DNA of 6,495 nt from Candidatus Aenigmatarchaeota archaeon (GTDB lineage Archaea; Aenigmatarchaeota; Aenigmatarchaeia; QMZP01). The position numbers and the translations under genes were made by a program. Below, one piece after another: positions 1 through 5,097 of this stretch. The DNA lies in contig DAOVFN010000043.1 of assembly GCA_030672885.1 (NCBI GenBank), positions 1-6,495 on the forward strand, written 5' to 3'. Under the pieces are notes generated by a model. That model was not told the origin of the DNA and ran no database searches. It saw nothing but the letters and a program-made list of their open reading frames with translations. The number at the start of each line of letters is the position of its first letter. The stretch's first letter is position 1.

Positions 1-2
1 AA

Positions 3-602
3 GCAGGTGACTACTACAGGCTCACTGTGAACTACGGCATACCCCTTCCCATCGAGAGCAGTTTCGTCCTGATAAGGATTCCCCAAAACAACATAATGGC
101 AGGGGAACAGAACGAATCATATTTCCCTGTATCCGGAGGAACCCTTACTGATGGGAAGCACATAATGGTCTATTGGGAAGATGAGGGTCTAGAGTCAGTC
201 GAGAACATCCAGTTCTCTATACTCTTCACAAGTCCTGCAGGAACAGACGTGTTCGGCGGGTTTGCGCTTGGTGCGGTTCTGATACTGGTCATGGTGGTGA
301 TAGTGCTGGTGGTATATGTGAAGAGGATTCGGGGAACTAAGGTTGCTGTTGTCAAATCAGTCCTGAACAAGGATGAGAAGAAGATAATAGACATCCTTAA
401 CCGTGGCGGGGGCAAGGCTGGCCAGAAGCTTCTCGTTAGGGAGACTGATTTTTCCAAGGCCAAGGTGTCCAGAATAGTCAAGAACCTCAGGGAGAGGGGT
501 GTGGTGGACACCGAGCCGATATCAGGAAGGGAGAACAGGGTCATACTCAGGCTTGGCGAGTCCTCCAGAAAAAAGGAAAACCGGAGTGACGGTCCAATAT
601 AA
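3..602 (+). CDS. Membrane-anchored winged-helix regulator, 5' end cut by window edge
   Basis: The reading frame is open to the left edge (in-frame codons read AGDYYRLT before the GTG at 27), so this is the C-terminal part of a longer protein and the GTG at 27 is probably not its start. Counting from that GTG, residues 1-75 look like a beta-rich, polar extracytoplasmic segment. Residues about 76-98 are one strong transmembrane helix (FALGAVLILVMVVIVLVVYV) followed by basic KRIRGTK, placing the C-terminus in the cytoplasm by the positive-inside rule. Residues about 112-176 are a winged helix-turn-helix with the pattern LNKDEKKIIDIL, then FSKAKVSRIVKNLRERGVV and a basic wing (GRENRVILRL). This matches the archaeal family of membrane proteins with a C-terminal DUF7343/MarR-like HTH. 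The inferred role is a membrane-bound transcription regulator that may sense an external or envelope signal; ligand and targets are not visible. The last 15 residues are a charged tail. The stop TAA overlaps the TATA box of the next gene. Confidence 0.8.
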   Translation, partial: AGDYYRLTVNYGIPLPIESSFVLIRIPQNNIMAGEQNESYFPVSGGTLTDGKHIMVYWEDEGLESVENIQFSILFTSPAGTDVFGGFALGAVLILVMVVIVLVVYVKRIRGTKVAVVKSVLNKDEKKIIDILNRGGGKAGQKLLVRETDFSKAKVSRIVKNLRERGVVDTEPISGRENRVILRLGESSRKKENRSDGPI

Positions 603-604
603 AA
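596..604 (+). promoter_or_regulatory. TATA box of rnp4
   Basis: AATATAAAA lies about 20-28 bases before the ATG at 624 and overlaps the stop codon of the preceding gene. Archaeal TATA boxes are centred about 26 bases upstream of transcription start, so transcription would begin at or next to the start codon. No ribosome binding site is present before 624, which fits a leaderless mRNA. Confidence 0.55.
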
Positions 605-623
605 CACAGAACTAATTATCAGC

Positions 624-1010
624 ATGGCTTCCCCGGAACCAGGAACCCGCAAACCGAAACCATCCAAGACAAAAACCAGAGGGTCATCCCCCAAGCCAGC
701 ATGGCAGAGGGAAATGGTCATGGAGAGGATTCGGATACTGTTCAATCAGGCGGGGGAATCCTTCAGGGACCACCCCGAACGCTCCCGCCGCTATGTTGAG
801 ATGGCGCTCAGGCTGTCCACGAGATACAATGTAAGGTTCCCGCATGAACTCAAGAGAAGCTTCTGCAGGAAATGCCACTCATTTCTTGTTCCTGGGGCAA
901 ATGCAAAAATCAGGACCAGTCCCTCCCAGAGGGCGGTAACTCTCACATGCATGGAGTGCGGCCATGTCGCAAGGCATCCCTACAGGAAAGAAAAGAAGAG
1001 CGATAATTAA
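624..1010 (+). CDS. rnp4: Ribonuclease P protein component 4 (Rpp21/Rpr2 family)
   Basis: This is a protein subunit of archaeal RNase P, which removes the 5' leader of precursor tRNAs; in the family it pairs with Rpp29 and binds the specificity domain of the RNA. The 128 residues contain the helical region ERIRILFNQAGESFRDHPE then RRYVEMALRLSTRYNVRFP (about 34-73), followed by the zinc ribbon: CxxC at 81/84 (FCRKCHSFLVPG), a linker with the conserved basic stretch NAKIR, and CxxC at 109/112 (CMECGH). The four cysteines are the zinc ligands. Length is near the usual 100-125 residues. The first 28 residues are rich in Lys, Pro and Ser and look disordered. ATG 624 is preferred because of the TATA spacing; an alternative is ATG 720, which has GAGGG 8 bases upstream and would remove that basic leader. 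Proximity to rps19e is a recurrent archaeal arrangement, here with one small membrane gene in between. Confidence 0.9.
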   Translation: MASPEPGTRKPKPSKTKTRGSSPKPAWQREMVMERIRILFNQAGESFRDHPERSRRYVEMALRLSTRYNVRFPHELKRSFCRKCHSFLVPGANAKIRTSPSQRAVTLTCMECGHVARHPYRKEKKSDN

Positions 1011-1018
1011 TTTAATAA
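1011..1018 (+). promoter_or_regulatory. TATA-like element before small membrane gene
   Basis: TTTAATAA sits directly after the rnp4 stop codon, centred about 25 bases before the ATG at 1040. No Shine-Dalgarno sequence is visible before that ATG, so a leaderless transcript is inferred. The surrounding bases are AT-rich, so the exact element is uncertain. Confidence 0.4.
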
Positions 1019-1039
1019 CTCGACTGTAAAATATAATCA

Positions 1040-1273
1040 ATGAGAATACTCATCACAATCGGGATGATAATAATATTTGTGACAGCCCTGTTGATCTTCC
1101 TCACTGGAGACATGATGTTCAGAAACGCGTTTGAGTGCATCACAGAAAACGGCCAGAGCGTGTGCATCTTCAGGGGGCTCACAGGCCCCCCGGCATTCGG
1201 CGTCTTCATAATAGCGTTCTTTATAATGATAGACATACTCACAATCTATCTGATAGTGACTAACATAAAATGA
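1040..1273 (+). CDS. Small two-helix membrane protein, unknown function
   Basis: I do not recognise this 77-residue protein. It has two hydrophobic segments, about residues 3-22 (ILITIGMIIIFVTALLIFL) and 51-73 (PAFGVFIIAFFIMIDILTIY), joined by a roughly 28-residue polar loop with two cysteines (C33 and C42) nine residues apart, which could form a disulfide if the loop faces outward. The loop ends with the turn-like GLTGPP. The reading frame begins with ATG behind a TATA-like element and ends with TGA 98 bases before rps19e. It lies between rnp4 and the ribosomal operon, in the same direction but apparently transcribed separately. The antisense frame over the same bases is an AT-rich shadow. 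That it is a real gene rests on the plausible membrane topology, start context and lack of other content in the gap. Confidence 0.65.
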   Translation: MRILITIGMIIIFVTALLIFLTGDMMFRNAFECITENGQSVCIFRGLTGPPAFGVFIIAFFIMIDILTIYLIVTNIK

Positions 1274-1300
1274 GTGCCGGATATCAGGTTATTCATAAAC

Positions 1301-1314
1301 ATTTATATATATAA
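1301..1314 (+). promoter_or_regulatory. TATA box of the rps19e operon
   Basis: The run ATTTATATATATAA is the strongest TATA-like element in the window. With the archaeal spacing, transcription would start near 1332-1338, giving a leader of roughly 35-40 bases before the ATG at 1372. Unlike the leaderless genes nearby, this transcript has room for the ribosome binding site seen at 1362-1366. Confidence 0.65.
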
Positions 1315-1333
1315 TTATTACCTATTGTGTGTA

Positions 1334-1349
1334 TAACCGTTAATGGTTA
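1334..1349 (+). repeat. Imperfect 16-base dyad in the rps19e leader
   Basis: TAACCGTTAATGGTTA is an inverted repeat with one mismatched pair (G1339 against T1344). As DNA it could be a site for a dimeric regulator just at or after the predicted transcription start. As RNA the mismatch becomes a G-U pair, giving a six-pair stem with a UUAA loop, though this stem would be weak. The function is not known. Confidence 0.4.
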
Positions 1350-1361
1350 AGATAAACAACC

Positions 1362-1366
1362 GAGGT
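1362..1366 (+). promoter_or_regulatory. Ribosome binding site of rps19e
   Basis: GAGGT is followed by a five-base spacer and then ATG 1372. It matches the archaeal consensus GGAGGTGATC and fixes the start of rps19e. Confidence 0.7.
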
Positions 1367-1371
1367 CAATC

Positions 1372-1794
1372 ATGGTATCAGTCAAGGATGTTCCAAGCCA
1401 GGCACTCATAGAGCGGGTCGCAGAGGAAATGGAAAAGATCAGCGAGATAAAGCCTCCTGAGTGGGCAGCATACGCAAAGACAGGTGTCCACAAGGAGAGG
1501 CCGCCCACACAGAAGAATTGGTGGTACATAAGGTCAGCCTCTGTAATGAGGAAGCTGTACGCGGGAAACAGCTCTGGTGTGAACAAGCTGAGAAAGGCAT
1601 ACGGCGGAAGGAAGAACCTGGGCCATCAGCCCGAGCACAAGAGGCCGGCATCCGGTGCCGTGATACGCAAGGTCCTCCAGCAGCTCGATGCTGCCGGATT
1701 CGTCAAGACCGAGAAGGGTAAGGGGAGGTCAATCACCCCCAAGGGCCAGTCGTTCCTCGACAGGATTGTGAAATCTTTGAAGAAAGCTGCATAG
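1372..1794 (+). CDS. rps19e: 30S ribosomal protein eS19
   Basis: eS19 is a structural protein of the small ribosomal subunit head, shared by archaea and eukaryotes and absent from bacteria; its eukaryotic counterpart is needed for small-subunit maturation. The 140 residues are close to the usual archaeal length of about 150. Diagnostic segments are VKDVPSQALIERVAEEM at 4-20, PPEWAAYAKTGVHKERPP at 28-45, the hallmark WWYIRSASVMRKLY at 50-63, YGGRKN at 77-82, and the winged-helix C-terminal part IRKVLQQLDAAGFVKTEKGK (98-117) with ITPKGQSFLD (121-130). The ATG at 1372 has a good ribosome binding site. It is the first gene of a four-gene cluster and is followed after 30 bases by the PDCD5-family gene. 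Confidence 0.97.
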   Translation: MVSVKDVPSQALIERVAEEMEKISEIKPPEWAAYAKTGVHKERPPTQKNWWYIRSASVMRKLYAGNSSGVNKLRKAYGGRKNLGHQPEHKRPASGAVIRKVLQQLDAAGFVKTEKGKGRSITPKGQSFLDRIVKSLKKAA

Positions 1795-1799
1795 AGCGC

Positions 1800-1806
1800 T
1801 TTATAC
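1800..1806 (+). promoter_or_regulatory. Possible internal promoter before pdcd5
   Basis: TTTATAC is centred about 22 bases before the ATG at 1825, and that ATG has no clear ribosome binding site. Either an extra leaderless transcript starts here or pdcd5 is translated by readthrough from rps19e. The gap also carries a short direct repeat, AGAGCGCTTTATA at 1793-1805 and AGAGCGATTATA at 1814-1825. The spacing is slightly short for a standard archaeal promoter. Confidence 0.25.
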
Positions 1807-1824
1807 CAGATACAGAGCGATTAT

Positions 1825-2109
1825 ATGGATTATCAGGGAATCAATCCCCAAGACATCAACCAACTCGCCCAGCTTAAACAGATAGAAGAGATGAAAAGGC
1901 GACTCATCAGCAAGCTCCTCACCAAAGAGGCTTTTGAGAGGCTCGGCCGGGTAAGGAGCGTCAATCCGCAGCTTGCGTCCCAGGCAGAGCTCTACCTGCT
2001 CCAGGCACAACAGGCAGGCGGGCTCAAGGGAACCGTGAGCGACGAGCAATTAAAGGATGTACTCAGGGCATTGTCAGAGAAAAGGGACTTCGACATCAAG
2101 AGAAAGTGA
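1825..2109 (+). CDS. PDCD5-family DNA-binding protein
   Basis: This is a 94-residue member of the archaeal family related to human programmed cell death protein 5, a three-helix-bundle protein usually annotated as a DNA-binding protein; its cellular role in archaea is unsettled. The diagnostic core runs from MKRRLISKLLTKEAFERLGR (23-42) through VRSVNPQLASQAELYLLQ (43-60), then AQQAGGLKG (61-69), DEQLKDVLRAL (73-83) and the basic terminus KRDFDIKRK (86-94). It is shorter than the usual 110-120 residues because the N-terminal helix is reduced. The frame holds no earlier start: it is closed by the rps19e stop at 1792-1794 and has no ATG, GTG or TTG before 1825. Its place between rps19e and rpl39e is the conserved archaeal order. 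The stop codon lies 4 bases before the rpl39e start, so the two are probably translationally linked. Confidence 0.93.
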   Translation: MDYQGINPQDINQLAQLKQIEEMKRRLISKLLTKEAFERLGRVRSVNPQLASQAELYLLQAQQAGGLKGTVSDEQLKDVLRALSEKRDFDIKRK

Positions 2110-2113
2110 TATT

Positions 2114-2281
2114 ATGTCACGCAACAAAACAACGTCAGTGAAGAAGAAGCTTGCGGCCCTTGGCAAGAAAAGGTCTGCACCCAGGTGGGCAGACATCAAG
2201 AAATTCGGCCTCAAGAGGGCCAGGACAAGGCGGATAAGGGTCCGCACCAAGCACTGGAGAAGAGACAAGCTCAAGCTCTAG
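2114..2281 (+). CDS. rpl39e: 50S ribosomal protein eL39
   Basis: eL39 is a tiny, very basic protein that lines the peptide exit tunnel of the large ribosomal subunit in archaea and eukaryotes, where bacteria have an extension of uL23 instead. The 55 residues begin MSRNKTTSVKKKLAALGKKR and contain the conserved APRWADIKKFG and the C-terminal signature HWRRDKLKL (47-55). The family is usually about 51 residues. The frame is open further upstream to an ATG at 2057, but that would overlap most of the end of pdcd5; ATG 2114 is chosen because it begins the family sequence and has AAGTGAT at 2104-2110, three bases before it, a partial match to the 3' half of the ribosome binding consensus. Confidence 0.95.
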   Translation: MSRNKTTSVKKKLAALGKKRSAPRWADIKKFGLKRARTRRIRVRTKHWRRDKLKL

Positions 2282-2314
2282 ATACAGATGATTACACGCC
2301 GCATTGCGCGGATT

Positions 2315-2319
2315 GAGGT
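2315..2319 (+). promoter_or_regulatory. Ribosome binding site that decides the rpl31e start
   Basis: GAGGT, seven bases before ATG 2327 and followed by AGTGAT, matches the archaeal consensus well. The earlier in-frame ATG at 2288 has nothing similar upstream. This places the start of rpl31e at 2327 and shortens the longest reading frame by 13 residues. Confidence 0.8.
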
Positions 2320-2326
2320 AAGTGAT

Positions 2327-2935
2327 ATGGCAGAAAAGAAACACGATAAATCAAAGGGCGCACCCAAACCCGCAGAAGAGAGGCTGTTTACCATACCCCT
2401 GAGGAAGGGATGGCTCAAGGTTCCCCTGAACAAGAGGGCCAAGCGGTCCATAACCACGATAAGGGCCCATCTCTCAAGGCATATGAAGGTCCCTGAAGCT
2501 GACATCAAGGTCTCTGCCAAGATTAACGATGCAATCTGGATAAGGGGAGCAGGGAAGCCCCCTGCAAAAATCAGGCTCAAGGCGAGCCTCGATGCATCCA
2601 CAGGACTGCTCCATGCAATGCTCCCTGATGAGAAGACCACCGTAAATGATGACAAGAAGGAGGGGAAGCCAGAGGAACCCTCCACCGGGGAGGAAAAGAA
2701 TGCTGAACAGGGGACCGAAAAAGACAAAGCAGAACATGTAAAGGCTGCTGTAGAGAAGGCTGTTGAGAAAGCAACCTCCAAAGAGGAGGTAAAGAATGCT
2801 GTGAATAAGACTGTAGCAGATATGAAAGCAACTGATTCTGAAGAGGATGCTTCCGAAAAAAAGGTAACTGAACAAAAAACAGCAGCTAACAAAGAGAAAC
2901 CAGCTGTTTCTGATGCCAAGAAACAACAGGATTAG
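2327..2935 (+). CDS. rpl31e: 50S ribosomal protein eL31 with long charged C-terminal extension
   Basis: eL31 sits at the rim of the peptide exit tunnel of the archaeal and eukaryotic large subunit. Of 202 residues, about 18-102 are the ribosomal core: ERLFTIPLRKGWLKVP (18-33), NKRAKRSITTIRAHLSRHMK (35-54), ADIKVSAKINDAIWIRG (58-74), then PPAKIRLKASLD (78-89). A short Lys-rich leader (1-17) precedes it. Residues 103-202 are an extension not usual in the family, whose members have roughly 80-100 residues. It is rich in Glu, Lys, Ala and Thr, with about 27 acidic and 21 basic residues by hand count from 101, so slightly acidic against a basic core. Residues 137-168 (HVKAAVEKAVEKATSKEEV and following) could form an amphipathic helix. 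DNA for the last 115 bases is about 38% G+C by hand count, against about 54% in two core stretches, and Lys codons shift from AAG towards AAA. It ends the operon; the genes that often follow in archaea, such as the eIF6 gene, are absent here. Confidence 0.95.
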   Translation: MAEKKHDKSKGAPKPAEERLFTIPLRKGWLKVPLNKRAKRSITTIRAHLSRHMKVPEADIKVSAKINDAIWIRGAGKPPAKIRLKASLDASTGLLHAMLPDEKTTVNDDKKEGKPEEPSTGEEKNAEQGTEKDKAEHVKAAVEKAVEKATSKEEVKNAVNKTVADMKATDSEEDASEKKVTEQKTAANKEKPAVSDAKKQQD

Positions 2936-2980
2936 ACCACTGTATCGACAAAGAGTCCCCTTTCTGGAGCATGCCCGCGC

Positions 2981-2994
2981 TATTTAAATATTTA
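2981..2994 (+). promoter_or_regulatory. TATA box of taw2
   Basis: TATTTAAATATTTA stands out in a GC-rich 81-base gap and is centred about 25-30 bases before ATG 3017, which has no ribosome binding site. This indicates that taw2 is transcribed separately from the ribosomal operon as a leaderless or nearly leaderless mRNA. No clear terminator hairpin was seen between 2936 and 2980. Confidence 0.6.
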
Positions 2995-3016
2995 TGTTCT
3001 CCTGCGAACTCTGAAC

Positions 3017-3910
3017 ATGGCCACGAAAACCAGGTGTCACACATCCATGCGATTAGGATATGAGCAAAGAGCAAGGGGCTTCAGGAAGCTCCTTATTGAG
3101 AGCCTCAGCGTCCCCAAGGAGAAGCATTCCATCCTGCCTCAGGGATTCCAGAGAATCGGCCACATAGTAATCCTTAATCTCAGGCCAGGGATTTCAGGCA
3201 TGGCCCGGGACATAGCCGGCACCGTCCTTGAAAGCTATCCCTATGTGAAGACAGTGTGTCTGAATCAGGGAATCTCAGGCGAGCTCCGGAAGCCTGCTAT
3301 CAGATACCTGGCAGGCGAAAAGAGGACAGAAACCACGCATCGCGAGGGTGGCTGCACATTCAGGTTCGATGTGACCAGGGTGATGCTCTCCAAGGGCAAC
3401 CTCTCCGAACGGGCCCGCCTTCCCGGACTCGTCAGGCCAGGGGAAACAATAGTGGACATGTTTGCCGGAATAGGATATTTCTCCATCCCGATAGCCAGGC
3501 ACGCCAGACCCGGAAGGGTCCATGCCATTGAGAAGAACCCCGTGGCCTTCAGCTACCTCAGGCAGAACATAGCACTGAACAGCGTACAGGGCACTGTGGC
3601 CCCTATGCTGGGAGACTGCAGGGATGTCCTCATGGGAAGCGTGGCCGACCGGGTGGTGATGGGATATCTTCCCAAGACACACCACTACCTTCCTGCTGCT
3701 TTTAGGATGCTCAAACACCGGGGCGGCACAATCCACTACCACGACACATTCCATGAAAGCGAACTCTGGGACAGGCCCCTGGACATGCTCAAGAACCAGG
3801 CATTCAGGGCAGGCTACGTCCTCAAGACAGTCGGGCATAAATCGGTGGTCAAGGAATATTCCCCAGGGATATATCATGTTGTTATAGACGCGGAATTCGC
3901 GGGCCAGTGA
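3017..3910 (+). CDS. taw2: tRNA-Phe 4-demethylwyosine aminocarboxypropyltransferase (Taw2/TYW2)
   Basis: The predicted reaction is transfer of the 3-amino-3-carboxypropyl group from S-adenosylmethionine to C7 of 4-demethylwyosine at position 37 of tRNA-Phe, a step in wybutosine-type base synthesis after Trm5 and Taw1. The 297 residues show the Trm5/Tyw2 layout: an N-terminal domain, the segment FRFDVTRVMLSKGNLSERAR (115-134), and a Rossmann methyltransferase fold with motif I VDMFAGIGYFSIPIA (146-160), AIEKNP (170-175) and LGDCRD (198-203). The best argument for Taw2 over Trm5 is DRVVMGYLPKTHHYLPAA (211-228) with IHYHDTF (239-245): Trm5 enzymes carry an NLP/NPP-type motif there. The C-terminus YSPGIYHVVIDAEF (281-294) is also typical. 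Start 3017 is the first possible one in frame; ATG 3047 is an alternative, but 3017 suits the TATA spacing. Its end converges on dnaJ with 8 bases between. Trm5 and Taw1 genes are not in the window. Confidence 0.88.
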   Translation: MATKTRCHTSMRLGYEQRARGFRKLLIESLSVPKEKHSILPQGFQRIGHIVILNLRPGISGMARDIAGTVLESYPYVKTVCLNQGISGELRKPAIRYLAGEKRTETTHREGGCTFRFDVTRVMLSKGNLSERARLPGLVRPGETIVDMFAGIGYFSIPIARHARPGRVHAIEKNPVAFSYLRQNIALNSVQGTVAPMLGDCRDVLMGSVADRVVMGYLPKTHHYLPAAFRMLKHRGGTIHYHDTFHESELWDRPLDMLKNQAFRAGYVLKTVGHKSVVKEYSPGIYHVVIDAEFAGQ

Positions 3911-3918
3911 GACATGGT

Positions 3919-5058
3919 TCACTTCCTGTGCTCCCTTAGCCTCTCAAAAAATCCCTTGTCCGTGCTGGGGGACTCGCTTCCTGCATCGTCCAGTTCCTTC
4001 AGGGAACCTATCTGTTCCCTGCTGGCCTTGCTGGGTATCTTGACAACCACCTTGACCAGCTGGTCACCCCTGCCCCGGCCGCGGAGCTCAGGCATGCCCT
4101 GCCCCCTGAGCCTAAAGACAGTATGGCTCTGTGTCCCGGGGGGTATCTTTAGCTTTGCTGTGCTGGTGATGGTGGGAACCTCGATGCTGCCGCCTGTTAT
4201 GGCAGTGGCAATGCCTATCGTGGTCTTGCAGAACAGCTCTGTGTCGTGCCTCTCAAACACAGGGTGCTCCCTGAGGGTAATCACTACATAGAGGTCTCCG
4301 GGGGGGCCGCCATTGGAGCCAGCCTCGCCCTGGCCTGCTAATCTGAGGTACTGCCCGTCATCCACGCCCGCAGGAACATTTACCTCAACCTTCCTTGTTA
4401 CCTTCTTCAGCCCTGTCCCGCTGCAGTTCTTGCATGGCCTGTCTATAACAGTCCCGGTTCCCCTGCACCTGCCGCAGGGGCCTATGTTCAGGGCATGCAT
4501 GAATCCCATGCGCTTTATCGTGCGGACTTCCCCTGCGCCGCCGCATTCCGGGCACGTTTTCGGGGATGTGCCGGGCATTGCCCCGGTTCCCCTGCAGTCC
4601 GGGCATCTCTCGTGACGGGGCACCTCTATCTTTGTGGTGATTCCCTCGAACGAGTTCTCAAGCGTGATGTCAAGCTCATACTTCAGGTCAGCGCCCTGTA
4701 TGGCTCCGCGCCTCGCTCTGGCCCTGCCGCCGAGGCCGGAAAACACATCAAAGATATCACCGAAACCAAAGTCCCTGAACAGCTCATCAAAACCTGGGAA
4801 TTCCCCGGCGCCGTGGGGCCTGAACCCCGCGCCCTCCAGGCCGGCCTCGCCGAACTGGTCATACGCCGCCCTCTTTTCGGGGTCCTTGAGCACCTCAAAG
4901 GCCTCGTTTATCTTTTTGAACCTCTCCTCTGCACCCTTATCTCCGGGGTTCACATCTGGATGGTGCTTCCTGGCAAGGTGCCTGAAGGCGCGCTTTATCC
5001 CCTCTTCAGAGGAGTCCCTGTCCACACCGAGTGTCTCATAATAGTCTTTTTTAGGCAT
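3919..5058 (-). CDS. dnaJ: Chaperone DnaJ, class I Hsp40
   Basis: DnaJ delivers unfolded proteins to DnaK and stimulates its ATPase activity in the cytoplasm. The 379 residues carry all class I parts: J domain at about 4-70 with the HPD triad at 33-35 (ARKHHPDVN); a Gly/Phe-rich linker at about 71-115 (FGFGDIFDVFSGLGG); a zinc domain with four CxxCxGxG repeats at 152-159 (CPDCRGTG), 169-176 (CPECGGAG), 195-202 (CGRCRGTG) and 209-216 (CKNCSGTG); substrate-binding beta domains about 220-341 (VPAGVDDGQYLRLAGQGEAG, GDLYVVI, IPPGTQSHTVFRLRGQGMP); and the C-terminal segment ending KGFFERLREHRK. Nothing is missing. The start at 5058 is chosen because it begins MPKKDYYETLGV, as in the family, and has GGTGAT just upstream; a GTG at 5085 would add nine residues with three cysteines and is unlikely. 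It lies 62 bases downstream of dnaK and is probably co-transcribed with it. Confidence 0.97.
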   Translation of the reverse strand: MPKKDYYETLGVDRDSSEEGIKRAFRHLARKHHPDVNPGDKGAEERFKKINEAFEVLKDPEKRAAYDQFGEAGLEGAGFRPHGAGEFPGFDELFRDFGFGDIFDVFSGLGGRARARRGAIQGADLKYELDITLENSFEGITTKIEVPRHERCPDCRGTGAMPGTSPKTCPECGGAGEVRTIKRMGFMHALNIGPCGRCRGTGTVIDRPCKNCSGTGLKKVTRKVEVNVPAGVDDGQYLRLAGQGEAGSNGGPPGDLYVVITLREHPVFERHDTELFCKTTIGIATAITGGSIEVPTITSTAKLKIPPGTQSHTVFRLRGQGMPELRGRGRGDQLVKVVVKIPSKASREQIGSLKELDDAGSESPSTDKGFFERLREHRK

Positions 5059-5061
5059 GCA

Positions 5062-5067
5062 ATCACC
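5062..5067 (-). promoter_or_regulatory. Ribosome binding site of dnaJ
   Basis: On the minus strand GGTGAT ends three bases before the ATG at 5058. It pairs with the 3' end of archaeal 16S rRNA in the same offset as AAGTGAT before rpl39e, and supports 5058 over the upstream GTG at 5085. Confidence 0.5.
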
Positions 5068-5097
5068 GCAAAGATAACAGCGCACGGGCTCTCATGA

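Noticed and set aside
170..745. Minus-strand open frame spanning the end of the winged-helix gene and rnp4
   Set aside because: It crosses two well-supported plus-strand genes and has no recognisable domain.
2057..2113. Upstream ATG at 2057 extending eL39 by 19 residues
   Set aside because: It would overlap the end of pdcd5, and the extra residues do not resemble eL39, whose N-terminus matches from ATG 2114.
2288..2326. Upstream ATG at 2288 extending eL31 by 13 residues
   Set aside because: There is no ribosome binding site before it, while ATG 2327 has GAGGT at ideal spacing.
2278..2919. Minus-strand open frame of 213 codons opposite rpl31e
   Set aside because: Its Ser/Ala/Phe-rich sequence is simply the complement of the Lys/Glu-rich eL31 tail; no start context or recognisable domain.
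2936..2980. Possible terminator after rpl31e
   Set aside because: The gap contains short pyrimidine runs but neither a stable inverted repeat nor a clear T-run.
3017..3910. Trm5 (tRNA m1G37 methyltransferase) as an alternative call for taw2
   Set aside because: The catalytic-site region reads MGYLPKTHHYLPAA with IHYHDT, the Taw2/TYW2 pattern, instead of the NLP/NPP-type motif of Trm5.
3275..3922. Minus-strand open frame of 215 codons opposite taw2
   Set aside because: taw2 is clearly coding on the plus strand with all expected motifs; the antisense frame has no recognisable domain.
5059..5085. GTG start at 5085 giving DnaJ an extra cysteine-rich leader (CYLCGDC)
   Set aside because: The added residues are made by the ribosome binding site region itself (GGTGAT read as Gly-Asp), and the family sequence begins at the ATG at 5058.
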